DNA of 64,000 bases from Silene conica (taxonomy: Eukaryota; Streptophyta; Magnoliopsida; Caryophyllales; Caryophyllaceae): the NCBI GenBank assembly GCA_029255685.2, contig CM055315.2, positions 52,977,358 to 53,041,357 of the forward strand, given 5' to 3'. The notes under the pieces are model-generated. The model was not told the DNA's origin and searched no databases. It saw only the letters and a list, made by a program, of their open reading frames with translations. Positions 1 to 10,955 of this stretch are shown here, in pieces (within the stretch, counting starts at the first letter, position 1; each line of letters opens with the position of its first letter). The translations under genes were made by a program, and so were the position numbers.

Positions 1-853
1 GTAATTACATGGCAAAAAACCCAAAACGGAGATTCAAGATCTCAAAATTACAAACAAGACTGCGTCCCATCATTACGGTGACACAATCTTCTAAGGCCAC
101 ACTAAGTTACAACCGTTTGCAAAAATTAAATACGTTATAGAAAGCATTCAATAGGCATTCAACAAGACGATAAATAAAATGCATCAACTAAAAATAAAAT
201 TCATACATGACATAATACTGTTATTATGATTAACAAATTTTACAAAACCACCTTTACGGGATTAAAATTATGTGATTATACCGTTTTAACCACTTTAATT
301 TTAACAAGTTAATAATCCATTATCTTAAACCGTTTTAAAATAATATGTATCATGCGAGAGTGAACCGTTTCACAAAAATAATATACTATTTCCGTATACA
401 GCATATTACTTTTGGCCAAGGGAAAATAAAACAAGTTATTTTCGGAAAAATAAAACACGACTGTTACATGGAAGTAGTCGACCGACCTCAACATGGGGTC
501 GACCGACCTACTGTAAAAAAAAAAAAAATTTCTGTATCAGCAGAGAGGTCTACCGACCCATTAAACAGGTCGACCGACCTCCTGACGAATTTTTTTTTTT
601 TTTTTTTTTTTTGTTTTTTTTTGTAACAGCAGAATGGTCGACCGACCTATTAACCAGGTCGACCGACCACAAAACAAGAAACCGAGTTTCTCAAAACGCA
701 AAAGAGAAACTGCCGAAAAACAGAAACCCTACGCGGGTGTTGGTCGACCGACCACAATAATGGGTCGACCGACCCACACGCCGGCAGAAATCGATTTTCA
801 AAATTTTTAACCAAAACTTATGAAAAACACAAAAGTAAAATCTCGTGGCCTTG
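1..853 (-). mobile_element. Leader of Copia-type element B' (rest lies left of window)
   Basis: This stretch lies on the internal side of a minus-strand PBS, so it is the untranslated leader of an element whose coding part is outside the window. No credible ORF is present; the short ORFs are low-complexity translations. It holds long A and T runs (about 516-528 and 589-620) and eight copies of a GGTCGACCGACC-type word. Assignment to B' follows from the adjacent PBS and LTR. Family membership (Copia-type) is inferred from LTR similarity to B1. Confidence 0.7.
476..774. repeat. Array of eight GGTCGACCGACC words in paired units
   Basis: Copies lie at 476-487, 497-508, 547-558, 568-579, 636-647, 657-668, 742-753 and 763-774. 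Six are exact; 476 begins with A and 547 has one T for G. They come in pairs 21 nt apart, and the second and third pairs are preceded by CAGCAGA. Each word contains the palindrome GGTCGACC, so members of a pair can base-pair with each other. Confidence 0.9.
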
Positions 854-865
854 GCTCTGATACCA
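854..865 (-). other. Primer binding site of B' (initiator tRNA-Met)
   Basis: The plus strand reads GCTCTGATACCA, so the minus strand carries TGGTATCAGAGC, two bases from the LTR edge. This fixes the orientation as minus and marks the adjoining LTR as the 5' LTR. Confidence 0.9.
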
Positions 866-1278
866 CTTGTGGGGAATATAGCATGTATTCGCCCTAAACA
901 TGAAGGATTATAACGAATTTTACAGTTGAGATTATTGTCATAAGTTAAATAAAAACATGAAAAGAATAAAACCTTGGGTCCTTGCTTGAATAGGCCTAAG
1001 AACAGGAATTAAAGGAAATTTCCTCATATAACTTGCACCCAAGACTTTGTTTAAGATGATGTCGCGTGTGCTAGAAAGGCTCTCCAATTGCCTTGCAATA
1101 TGGGGAGAGTTTTGTGAGGTTTTAGATGTGAGATCTGGGTTTTGGGAAAGGCAGTTCTCAAAACCCTAATTTCCTTGAGATGTGTTTTATCAGTAAATCA
1201 ATCAAAGAAGCAGTAACCTGACAAAAGGAGAAGGACTCTCCTTATGTAGTGATTGGGTCGGCCGAACGGGTTGAGGTG

Positions 1279-1299
1279 AGAGTGGGCTTTTCCCACTCT
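1279..1299 (-). other. LTR inverted repeat, position +600 type (B')
   Basis: AGAGTGGG (1279-1286) and CCCACTCT (1292-1299) form a perfect 8-bp stem with a 5-nt loop, about 577 nt from the LTR start. Equivalent but sequence-unrelated hairpins occur at nearly the same offset in the A, B1 and C LTRs. Confidence 0.6.
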
Positions 1300-1708
1300 T
1301 ACCTTATACCTTTGCGTGATTCGACCCGATTAGCTAAATATTATTCGCGAGTTTTATTTATAAATCGTACACGTGTTATCAGATATTAATGCAGTCGATG
1401 TATTAATAATGGTCTGATAAAATTACGATATTGTATAATTACCCAAATTAATATAACTATTTATATTAATACGCGAATACAATATTTAATTAAATATAAC
1501 CGTTTATATTTAATTTACGAATTAATCGTGTAATCCGTGTTAGCTAAAATTATTTAATCCGTAATAAATAATAATCTCAACATCTTATTGACTAATTTAA
1601 TAGTCAATACCTCTGACTAACTGTTTAGTCGTATTCGGCATAAATGTGACTGTATTTTCATACCTTCACATCTCGCAAACGTGTCCTATAGGTGTGACGT
1701 ATAGGGAC

Positions 1709-1790
1709 CAGTTGATCACCGCCATCCGTATGACAATAACGTCAAACTTATCTAGCAAGCCAACCGTTATTGATAAACGTGGATCAACTG
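1709..1790 (-). other. LTR double hairpin (B')
   Basis: The outer stem pairs CAGTTGATC (1709-1717) with GATCAACTG (1782-1790). The inner stem pairs CAATAACG (1734-1741) with CGTTATTG (1765-1772). Both are perfect. The sequence enclosed by the inner stem (GGTTGGCTTGCTAG on the minus strand) is shared with other LTR families whose stems differ. Confidence 0.7.
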
Positions 1791-1876
1791 ATAATAATAC
1801 TGAAGTATGCCCTTCTGATCCTTAAAGAGATTTAATAAGTCATTGTACTTAAATGTCAAGGACACCAGCCCCAACA

Positions 1877-2540
1877 AAACACACACAATCACAACAAACA
1901 TACATGTACACGGCTGAAATGGGGCTTATTATAGACCCATTTTATCTTTGTCAATTGTATTAATTTGTAACATGTCACACATGTCCCATAACACATTAAC
2001 CAATTTGTTAATTATGCAATTTTAACTCCTTAAAATTCATAATTCACAATTTTATAACATTTAAATAATACTACTAGTAATTCGAAATTACTACCTTATA
2101 AAATGTAATATCATAATTTAATTACAACTCTTAGCAATTTTATGATCAACCGTGTTAATTCTCAATTTAATCTTTTTCCAAACGAATAAATAAAAATCGA
2201 GTAATAAAAACAATTTTATTACTTTGACTATTATTATTATAATCTTATTATAAAATATTCGTCATGTAAAATTATTTCCAAATTTCCAGTTATTAATTAA
2301 TTTGTATCCAATACGATATTAATTAATTATTCCATTGAGACGGAATTCCCTAAAGATATGACCTTAAGGGATCAACTGACCACCACCATCATATGACGAT
2401 AATGTCAAACTCTAGACAGCCAATCATTATCGGTAAATGTTGATCAGTCGACTTTAAAAGAGTAACACTCCCAATTGTGTTTCATTCAGATGAGTTTTAA
2501 TTATGTCAACACACTATTATCGAGGACACTTCCTCCAACA
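1877..2540 (-). repeat. 3' LTR of A1, truncated by insertion of B'
   Basis: It matches the first half of the A1 5' LTR (about 9671-10337 on the plus strand) almost base for base. It ends at 2540 next to the PPT. The remaining part, equivalent to 9030-9670, is missing because the B' LTR begins at 1876 and the rest lies beyond the left edge. Confidence 0.9.
2372..2451 (-). other. LTR double hairpin (A1 3' LTR)
   Basis: Outer stem TCAACTGACC (2372-2381) with GATCAGTCGA (2442-2451), complementary with two G-U positions in RNA. Inner stem CGATAATG (2397-2404) with CATTATCG (2425-2432), perfect. It lies 89-168 nt from the LTR start. Confidence 0.7.
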
Positions 2541-2554
2541 ATCTCCCACTTGTC
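2541..2554 (-). other. Polypurine tract of A1
   Basis: On the minus strand this reads GGACAAGTGGGAGAT up to the LTR start TGTTGG. It is the same as the PPT of C (50221-50234), A2 (42054-42067) and B1 (35510-35525). It would prime plus-strand DNA synthesis. Confidence 0.8.
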
Positions 2555-2718
2555 CGAGACAAGTTTGTGTCACCAATTCTCTTGCCCTATTACTATCTCC
2601 CACTCAATGCATGGCGTCCTCTCAGGTCGTGCCGACAATTGATTTAAATCTAGAGTGGTTTATCTCGATCTGGAGTTATAACTACTGACCGGAATTATCT
2701 ACCATAGATACCTTTCGA

Positions 2719-2730
2719 GCGTGGCCACGG
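2719..2730. other. Self-complementary motif upstream of the PPT (A1 copy)
   Basis: CGTGGCCACG (2720-2729) is a 10-bp palindrome. C and A2 carry the 12-bp form GCGTGGCCACGC and B1 carries GCATGGCCATGC at the same distance (178-188 nt) from the 3' LTR. The outermost pair has decayed here. Confidence 0.65.
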
Positions 2731-5543
2731 ATTTCTAGTTATTGTTCTCCTCGAGTGGCCTATAGAGATTTCTCAACCCTGACAAGGGGTGGACAATTCC
2801 TAATCGACTTATTCCTTCCGGCTGGCCATAGTACATCATAACCCAAAATATGTCCTTATAAACCCCAGTTACGAAGGTGTTAGGGCATAAATCAAAGTTA
2901 ATTTGAAAACTATGCCACCTCAGAGAACAGTCATTAGTCCAAGAACTGACTCATGTGAAACACGATAAATGCTCCCGCCACGACCATGCAGTCGTTTAAT
3001 AAGAGTACGCCAGAGCTCTATCTGCGGTCATTAGCCCGGCAAATGTATCTTAACATGTCTATGCCTAGGTGATCGATTATTCATCCCGTATGACTCTATG
3101 GCAATTTAACTCGCCGTCAATCGCATCACACATCTGGTTGCATTGAGACGTCACCTCACTTAAGCAACTAGGGGCGAGGTCATGGCAATTCAATTCACTT
3201 TAATGGGGTTCAATATGGTCTTACCATCCCATTTGAATTTTACTTGACCTTTCGTGAATTATAAATAACTCAAACAATTAGTGGATTACACAATCCAAGT
3301 GGTCAACTCTTGATCACCATTTAATTTACAGTCAGCTTAAGGATTTCTCGTTTATTTCCTTTAAATTTGTAATTATCTTCATTTTGAGTAAACCAGGTTT
3401 ACCACGGTTCGTGCGAGCGTTTATCTTGCGGATCTTATCCATATACGCTTTTGTTCTCAAAGACATAAGTCATCTCATGACTAATGAATAAGATTATGTG
3501 CATTGTGTAACTCCCAGCTACAACAATGCATTAATATAATTTGTGAACTTGCACATTTTGTAGAATCTTGTGATGACCATGTAGTTAAAATACAAGTCAT
3601 TGAGATGCATAGTCAATGAATGTAAGCCAAAGATTATTATGAATCTTTGCTTGGTATCTTGGAACTTGAGTCGTAGTAAACCTTCTTACCCATGACTAAG
3701 TTATCTTCCAAAATCTTGAATTTGTCTTTCATCTTCATTGGAGAATACTTTGACAATTCATTACGGTTTAATGATTGATTTATCACCTGCTTAAACTGGT
3801 TATCCTGCAAGCAGTGTGCATCCAACTTTACACGATTATACTAATGGCAGAAACATTAGCGAATTTAAACGTGTAAAATATAGTGCTTTAAGGTTCGATA
3901 AATTTCCATGATCTCATCATCGTTATTCTATCTTCATCTCTATGAACAACCTTAATACTAATAACAAGACGTCTTTTACAATCTCAATCAAACATCCCAT
4001 GTTCAATCAGATTTAATTCATATCAATATGTCATCTAGAACTAAAAACTCGTATACTTTTCATAAGTATCAATGCTTTATTCCAAACGAGCAATGAGTTG
4101 TTTTAGATAACGTTTACTCCCACTAAAATCTTGTTCTTGCCTGATTCTGAAAATCCCGAAGGCATTCTCATGACTCAATAGGTTCAATTCCTGGAGCTGG
4201 AACTCCCACCGAACTTTATACTTAACCGTAAATCATAAAGCTCCCACTCAATTCAATGTTCCTGAACATTTAATGAATTGAAATGGTTGGGACTTAACCA
4301 TATGTGCTAATAGTCACATCCTTTTCAAATACCCTTTTGAAAAGCGGTTATTGAGTTTACTGAATTCATTCTCAATGAATTATTTTACTACTTTCAACAA
4401 AGTTACCCTTAACTTTGCAGACTGCTGGCATCCACATGTCAACCCATGCTTCTCTCAATAAATCTCATTTATTAGCATGTATATCTTATAAATTTCATGG
4501 GTCTTAGAATTTGCATTGGCACATTTAGATCACCATCTAAATCTAAGAACCCCTTCTTGAGCCTTTGCAAAATCTTCTGAATAATTTTCTTCGAGTGTCC
4601 TCCCGTAGTTTCTATAAGAGTCTTTTCTAATGGTATATAATTTTGTGTGTGGGAACTTTCAGTTCCCCACATTTATCTTATCTTATACTGTACGAGGACT
4701 CTATCATGGATCTTATCCATGTATAGAATTTTTCCTTACAAACTTTAAGAATTTATTCTCAAAGTATCCTCCCGGGCCGGGGCCGTTGGGATCATAAGGC
4801 GTAGATTTTTACCAAGTCTTAGATCTCATTCACAACTTAATCTACCTTCATAATCATAAGGTGTAGATTTTTCAAATCGTAGATCCCATCCACAACTTAA
4901 TCTTCTTTCTAAATCTCTTACACAACCAAAACACAATAAATCCTACTATTCAACAATAGATAAAATCTATTGTTCTAATCAAAATCATATGCTATTTGTG
5001 GCTTTTCCAAATTTCTCCCGCTCTATCTTTGTAACGACAATCACATTTCATTACAAAGATAGCCACTAAGGCTACAAGCAATTACTTTGATGTTGGTTTG
5101 TGTACCCTTATGATTTATTACAGAAAATATTCGATTTAAAGCTTAGATAGTTTTGGATGGTTGATAACTTTTCCTCTTAATTGAGTTCTAAACTTAATTT
5201 GATTTTGATTTGATTTGAATTAAGTATCCTATACCTATTCGGTTTCAATGGTTATACATTAAAATGCAACAATCAATTCTATTTTATGTTCAAGATTTGT
5301 AATTGTTTACATTAACTAAGAACATAATTATAAAACCGATAGTGACTTGGGTTGAAAACCAAGTCACTACATCATCCAAAATACAACAAATTGTTCAAGT
5401 AGGATTACCCTATCCTCGTCCAACAAAGAAATTAAACATAGGTTCTAAATTGTTCTTACAACACTTGAAATACTAGCAAAATAAGCGAAAAACAAAGCTC
5501 CTTGATCATCCCGAGTGGAGCTACTGTTAGTTCCCTTGATCCA

Positions 5544-5584
5544 TCATGCTTGTTTTTCCTTTCCCTTATCTTTGCATTCATGCC
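5544..5584 (-). CDS. Possible second exon of A1 gag
   Basis: If the 88-nt candidate intron is removed, PVG is followed in frame by HECKDKGKEKQA and a TGA at 5544-5546. The same construction in C gives GPPPNNDKGKEKEA and a stop. The shared DKGKEK-x-A-stop in two distinct families suggests this exon has been kept under selection. Splicing itself is inferred. Confidence 0.45.
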
Positions 5585-5672
5585 CTAATTCAAGTAAGAA
5601 GAGCATTCACATCACAACTTGTATCATAATACATTAGTTGAGATTAACATAAAATTGGGATAGTTATCATAC
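5585..5672 (-). other. Candidate intron after the zinc knuckle of A1 gag
   Basis: On the minus strand the donor is GTTG|GTATGATA and the acceptor TTGAATTAG|GGCATG, 88 nt apart, with a pyrimidine-rich stretch before the acceptor. C has an equivalent at 47833-47923. In A2 the acceptor AG has become AA. Confidence 0.45.
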
Positions 5673-6552
5673 CAACTGGAAGAATCTTCCCAGCTTTGAG
5701 ATCACTGAGATACTTGGAACAGTTCCTCTTCCAATGTCCTTTGCCATTGCAATAAAAGCACTTAGGTCCTTGATGAGGGCTCTTCTTGGAATTTGAGGTG
5801 CTTGCCTCAGAAGATACTTTCTTTGAACCTTTGGAAGGTTGCGTCCCCTTTGCCTTACCCTTCCTTTTGAACTTTCCTTTGCTCTTAACATCAATGTTGA
5901 GCACATCCTTAGGGGCACTAACATTTAGGCCCATATCCCTTTCAGCTTGCACGATCATATTGTGTAATTCATCGAGAGAGATGTCTTGGTTTCTCATGTT
6001 GAAATTCACCCGGAATTGTACATACGTTTTCACCTTAGACAAGGAGTGGAGGATTCTGTCAATCACAAGTTCCTTAGGAATGTCCACTTGATTCAACCTT
6101 AGGGTTTCTACATGCTCAGTTAACTTGAGCACATGTGGGCTAACCTTTTGCCCCTCCTTAAGGTTGAGATCAAAGAAGGCCGATGCCGCCTCGTATTGGA
6201 CAATTCTCGAAGCCTTTGAGAACATTGTCACAAGCCTGGAGTAAATCTCATAGGCCGTGCCAATCTTTATGGCACTCCTTTGGAGTTCCGACTCCATCGA
6301 GAAGATCAAAACATTTTTGATTGTCGCAGACTCCTTATGATAAGTATCATAGGGTCGCCTAGCTGCGGCGGTGGCATTTTCTGCAGGTTCAGGAGGTGAT
6401 TCTTCAATGAGGTATTCGGTCTTACCGTCACCCTGTGCCGCCAACAATAGTTGGGCATCCCAATCGGCAAAGTTTGCCCCATTCTTTTCTAGCTTACAAC
6501 GATCCATGAAGGAACGTAACCATGAAGTGTTTGTAGTAGTGGAAGTGGTCAT
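5644..6552 (-). CDS. gag: Gag of A1 (Copia-type, 302 aa, intact)
   Basis: Copia-type Gag (UBN2-like capsid/nucleocapsid) that would form virus-like particles around the element RNA. The start at 6552 gives MTTSTTTNTSWLRSFMDRCK; WLRSFMDRCKL then DWDAQLLLAAQGD near the N-terminus match C and A2 Gag. The middle holds KVKTYVQFRVNFNMRNQ and ERDMGL. A basic linker precedes an intact CCHC zinc knuckle, CFYCNGKGHWKRNC (C265, C268, H273, C278), followed by KYLSDLKAGKILPVG. In the unspliced reading the frame ends soon after, with no protease. A possible intron (5585-5672) would replace the last eight residues by a tail ending DKGKEKQA and a stop at 5544. No pol follows. Expression is not shown. Confidence 0.85.
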   Translation of the reverse strand: MTTSTTTNTSWLRSFMDRCKLEKNGANFADWDAQLLLAAQGDGKTEYLIEESPPEPAENATAAARRPYDTYHKESATIKNVLIFSMESELQRSAIKIGTAYEIYSRLVTMFSKASRIVQYEAASAFFDLNLKEGQKVSPHVLKLTEHVETLRLNQVDIPKELVIDRILHSLSKVKTYVQFRVNFNMRNQDISLDELHNMIVQAERDMGLNVSAPKDVLNIDVKSKGKFKRKGKAKGTQPSKGSKKVSSEASTSNSKKSPHQGPKCFYCNGKGHWKRNCSKYLSDLKAGKILPVGMITIPILC

Positions 6553-9015
6553 GATTGATATTGATTTTGAAGACTTAACTACAAAATTTTAAAACATATG
6601 AAGAAATTAAATGCTAATTGTTTTAATTTTAATTTTAACTTGTAAACATTATTCATCAAGCTAATGCATCTATAAAATGACCTCTATCCAATTTTATAAA
6701 TGATTCCAAGACCCAAACCCATACTACCGAAATCGTGAACCACTGGAACTCTGACCCAATGATATGGTTTGGTGGGTTAAAATAAACCGGTTCTACCATA
6801 GAACTGTTGGTTGATGGCAAATCATAATTCATTCATCTTAGCCCGGAACACATTGACCACTGGTACTCTACACTTCCGTTGAGTACAAACCAAATTTCAA
6901 TTGCATCGAGATGCGATCCGCCCACTGGACTGAATCCACCTCTTCTCCCCACTTATCCTATGTAATGAGGTTCGTACTGCCCACTGGACTAGCACCACCC
7001 CACGAAATAGAAGCTCATGAGTTCTACTATTTGGTAAGGCTAATTCTCAATTGTTTGTGTTTAATATAGAGGTCTTGTCAATTTATTATCTATCTCCTTT
7101 AAGTGAATTAAATTGGTGAACTCAATAATTATAATTGACACGGTCGTTTTTAACGATCTAAACTAATATGCATGTTTATGGCGATTTGGCTATGCATGCA
7201 AACATATAAATAATGCAAAAAAAAGCAATAAAATCCTAGTATGGCCTTCCTAGTAATAGTAAAAACTTATTAACTATTACAAATTCGGAAACCAACTCCA
7301 TGGTCCCTTGAACTTCATTGGCACGCCATCCAAGAAAACACCGTCTTGTCGGAACTCCTTTCCATATGGCACCGTCTTTTGGATCTCCGGAATTACAATA
7401 AAATAATACAACTACTCTATTGTAAAACTGAAATTTAAATTAAATTACAAACCCGTGATACGAAATCACATAAATTACAACCGAATCAATATCCCCTTTC
7501 ATTACGGGTAATATTGATTAAAACTAAGGCCATACTAAAAAAAATTACATAATTCCAAATTATATAAAAACAAATATTCAAATATGATATTTATAAATGC
7601 AATAATAAGATATGTATGCACATGCTCAATTTTTAATGCCAAATCGCCTTATGGGAGCAAATAACTCATATTTGTTTACGGTTTTTACTGATATGTGCGA
7701 CTTTAACTATTAAAATCATCAAAATTACATAAATCTCATTTATGTCCAAGCTAATCATCCTAACATACTTTAGGAATCAATGTTTAGTCTCTAATAATGT
7801 TTGATCATGATTTTACTTGATTTTGCATTATTGTTCATAAATTACTTGTATATACGGGAAAATAAACAAAATATGGCCAAATGAGTCAATAAAGATTCGA
7901 AATTTAAAATTCAAAAATTTTAAACTTTCTGGAAATTTTCTAAAAATTCAGAAATTAATAAAATGGTCTTATGCAAATATTTATAGTTTATTTCTTAAAT
8001 AAATCGTATAACAGTCGTTTTTATGGTTAAAAATCCGATTTAAATTATAAAAACTTGCAATAAATTGCTATAAATTTTTAGTCATCCGAAAATATATATT
8101 AGAATCTGAAAATGACCAAAAATTACAGACCATACTCGAAAATTTATTTTTATGACTCATAAATTACGATTATTAGCTAATTAAGTCATAAAAAATAATA
8201 ATCAGAAAATCAGAAACTTTTTGATATCCGACTTTTAGATCTGATGTTCCTATTATATAAGACATCTATGGTTAAAAGTTTATGCCATAATATTAAGATT
8301 AACTATTTTTAACACAATAAGTCATTATTTAGCCGATTTTTAACTATTAAAATCACAAATCATGCATCACTTGAGAATAAATTCTCAAAATATATATACA
8401 TTCTGTAAATATTGCATGTGACATTGTGTAAAATTTTTATGTCAAAATTCCAACTATAGCTATTAAAGTCGAATTTGAGTCACTATTAATGCGATTTTTA
8501 CTATAAAAATCATTAATCATGCAAAATAAGTCCAATAATTCCAAAAATTTATACAGGTAGTTTATATATTGCATGTGACTTCTCATAAAATTTTTAAGGT
8601 CAAATTCGGAATATAACCTTCTATACCCATTTTAACTCATATTATGACTATTTATCTCATAAAATTCATAATCCATGCATAATTACTCCATTTGTTACAA
8701 ACATTTATATACAATATATAAAATATTCATGTGAGAACATATCAAAAACTCTCGGCCATAAACTATGTTTAACTATTTTTCCCACTAATTGTTGTTTAAA
8801 ACCGATTTAAACTACAAAATATACAAATAAATATAAAAATGAACAATAAAAATCCATAAAATTATTTTTATGTCCTAAAACCATTTTAGAATCAGAAACT
8901 TTAACATGCAAAATTATTTTGTGATTTATCATAATAAATACAAAAATTTCGAAATTTATATGTTAATCCGTTTAACATAAAATATGAATCCGATCATGCA
9001 TGCAACAACAGTAAT
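6553..9015 (-). other. Untranslated leader of A1
   Basis: About 2.46 kb, AT-rich, no ORF. It aligns colinearly with the A2 leader (35757-38068). The block at about 7281-7390 is also present in C (46156-46275), with two AAGACGGTG copies around a CGGAAAGGAGTTCCG-type hairpin. Such leaders usually carry packaging and dimerisation signals; the role is inferred here. Confidence 0.75.
7281..7390 (-). other. Conserved leader block (A1 copy)
   Basis: On the minus strand: GACGGTGCC, GGAAAGGAGTTCCGACAAG, GACGGTG, GAAGTTCAAGGGACC and GGTTTCCGAATTTGTA in this order. The same order occurs at 37236-37350 (A2) and 46156-46275 (C), although surrounding leader sequence of A and C has diverged. Confidence 0.7.
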
Positions 9016-9027
9016 GCTCTGATACCA
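9016..9027 (-). other. Primer binding site of A1 (initiator tRNA-Met)
   Basis: Plus strand GCTCTGATACCA, two bases from the LTR that starts at 9030. Confidence 0.9.
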
Positions 9028-9710
9028 CTTGTTGGGAACTAAGATTCCAGATTTTATACTCATATCTAATGTGAGTTTTGTTTCTTTAAGTTTAGGTTAT
9101 AAAACTTAATAAGATCTTATGCATGCATGATGATATCATAAGATGTGATTGTCCTTATATTGGTTTTAGAAGGTTTATAGTCAATAATCACCTATTATGT
9201 GAGTCTTCAATAACCGAAATACCCTCATAACGATCTATACAAAAATCGTCTCCAAAAGATACGTATCAAGGACCCGATCTCAAACTAACACAAATTTTGT
9301 TACTAGAAAAATTGTATTAGTAATACTAGAAATTAATAATATTACCCTTAATATTATTAGTATAGGAAATAATTACTTTTCTTAGAAAACTATTTTACTA
9401 AGGGAGATGAGAATGATTGTTGTAGTATTGTGTGAGAAATGGATGTGCAAGCATCAAATGACCACAACTAAAAACAACTAGCTTGCATGTAGTATGAAGT
9501 GTGTATATAAGGAGCAAAATAAGCTTGCTTGCTCACTTCACTTGGCCGGCCTACACAAGCCACCCAAGGCCAATGCATGACTCACTTACACTTACATAAA
9601 GCATCAAATATGCCTTAAACTCTTACACACTCTTACACACCTATTCTTAGGCTTTTGTAAGACTTGTGTAAAACACACACAATCACAACATACATACATG
9701 TACACGGCTG

Positions 9711-9736
9711 AAATGGGGCTTATTATAGACCCATTT
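9711..9736 (-). other. LTR inverted repeat, position +600 type (A1)
   Basis: AAATGGGGC (9711-9719) and GACCCATTT (9728-9736) form a stem with one mismatch, exactly 601 nt from the LTR start. The copy in the 3' LTR is at 1917-1942. Confidence 0.55.
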
Positions 9737-10165
9737 TATCTTTGTCAATTGTGTTAATTTGTAACATGTCACACATGTCCCATAACACATTAACCAATTT
9801 GTTAATTATGCAATTTTAACTCCTTAAAATTCATAATTCACAATTTTATAACATTTAAATAATACTACTAGTAATTCGAAATTACTACCTTATAAAATGT
9901 AATATCATAATTTAATTACAACTCTTAGCAATTTTATGATCAACCGTGTTATTTCTCAATTTAATCTTTTTCCAAACGAATAAATAAAAATCGAGTAATA
10001 AAAACAATTTTATTACTTTGACTATTATTATTATAATCTTATTATAAAATATTCGTCATGTAAAATTATTTCCAAATTTCCAGTTATTAATTAATTTGTA
10101 TCCAATACGATATTAATTAATTATTCCATTGAGACGAAATTCCCTAAAGATATGACCTTAAGGGT

Positions 10166-10245
10166 TCAACTGACCACCACCATCATATGACGATAATGTC
10201 AAACTCTAGAACCCTTATCATTATCGGTAAATGTTGATCAGTCGA
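10166..10245 (-). other. LTR double hairpin (A1 5' LTR)
   Basis: Outer stem TCAACTGACC (10166-10175) with GATCAGTCGA (10236-10245), two G-U positions. Inner stem CGATAATG (10191-10198) with CATTATCG (10219-10226), perfect. The loop differs from the 3' LTR copy (ACCCTTATC versus CAGCCAATC) while the stems are kept. Confidence 0.7.
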
Positions 10246-10337
10246 CTTTAAAAGAGTAACACTCCCAATTGTGTTTCATTCAGATGAGTTTTAATTATGT
10301 CAACACACTATTATTGTCGAGGACACTTCCTCCAACA

Positions 10338-10793
10338 ATTACTCCCTACATCCTAACATAAGAAATTAGCTACTCATAACTACAGTAACAACGATAATAA
10401 CGATTAAGCAATTAAGATTCATAACTAATGATAACATAAACATGCGATAATCAATCAAGGTTTCGGGATTCTATACGCTAAACCGGATTCTAGCAATTCT
10501 ATAACGATAACAATTGAGAAACTGAAATCAAAAGAGGATTACCGCGAATAGGAATTAGGCCAGAAAAGAAGAACTTTATTGATTCCCGTGGAAGAATTGC
10601 TGAGTACAAACTAAGAACGATGCTAAACTAATGAAACAGTGTTTCGAATAAAAAGAACTAGATGCTAAGAACTTGATTTAAAACTAGATGAAGATTAGAT
10701 AATAGATAACTGGGTGATAAACCCCCAACCCCGAATTAGGTTTAAATAGAGATTACAAAGGCGTTTATTATTAACCTAATCCGTGTGTGGGCT
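10338..10793. other. Unassigned DNA between A1 and B1
   Basis: 456 bp with no ORF and no match to other parts of the window. It is the target into which A1 and B1 inserted. It could be host intergenic DNA or an older, unrecognised repeat. Confidence 0.5.
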
Positions 10794-10877
10794 TGTTGGA
10801 GCCAGTGTCCTCCACAGTTAGTGTGATAACAATATAGATCTCTTACAGGTTCACAAGGTATACTTAGTATGATAATT

Positions 10878-10955
10878 AGTTGATTAACGTTTATCGATAA
10901 CAATTGGCTTGCTAGAAGTTTGACGTTATTGTCTTACAGATGGCGGTGATCAACT
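10878..10955 (+). other. LTR double hairpin (B1 5' LTR)
   Basis: Outer stem AGTTGATTA (10878-10886) with TGATCAACT (10947-10955), one G-U. Inner stem CGATAAC (10895-10901) with GTTATTG (10925-10931), one G-U. The 3' LTR copy pairs CGATAACG (35627-35634) with CGTTATTG (35656-35663). Confidence 0.65.

Larger units (their letters stand above)
868..1876 (-). repeat. 5' LTR of Copia-type element B'
   Basis: About 1,009 bp, bounded by TG...CA and next to the PBS at 854-865. Read on the minus strand it begins TGTTGGGGCTGGTGTCC, resembling the B1 LTR start TGTTGGAGCCAGTGTCC. It shares the conserved segment around GGTTGGCTTGCTAG and GTTTGACGTTATTG with the A, B1 and C LTRs. It interrupts the A1 3' LTR, which resumes at 1877. 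The target duplication cannot be checked because the other end is outside the window. Confidence 0.85.
2541..5543 (-). other. Non-coding 3' region of A1
   Basis: About 3 kb with no ORF of note. It is colinear with the 3' region of A2 (about 38978-42067), and parts near the LTR are shared with C (49600-50234) and B1 (about 34900-35525). Shared items include the palindrome GCGTGGCCACG at 2719-2729 and the block around GGCCACTCGAGGAG. Conservation between families without coding capacity suggests a cis-acting role in the RNA. Confidence 0.75.
1877..10337 (-). mobile_element. A1: gag-only Copia-type LTR retrotransposon
   Basis: Minus-strand element with a 5' LTR at 9030-10337, PBS 9016-9027, leader, one gag gene, a roughly 3-kb non-coding 3' region, PPT and a 3' LTR (1877-2540) cut short by the B' insertion. 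There is no protease, integrase, RT or RNase H anywhere between the LTRs. The structure matches the TR-GAG class (terminal-repeat elements with only GAG) described in plants. Movement would need pol functions supplied in trans, for example by a B1-like Copia with the same PBS and PPT. Confidence 0.85.
9030..10337 (-). repeat. 5' LTR of A1
   Basis: 1,308 bp, TG...CA, complete. On the minus strand it starts TGTTGGAGGAAGTGTCC and ends CTTAGTTCCCAACA next to the PBS. Its first half equals 1877-2540, and the whole LTR matches the split A2 LTR (42068-43194 plus 51536-51702). A TATATA sequence near 9503-9510 could serve a promoter. Confidence 0.92.

Noticed and set aside
589..622. Poly(T) run as the tail of a SINE or processed pseudogene
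   Set aside because: No target duplication or SINE head; the A and T runs alternate with the leader repeat units.
476..774. CRISPR-like array of short repeats
   Set aside because: Repeat words are 12 bp, unevenly spaced, with low-complexity spacers, and the DNA is a plant retroelement leader.
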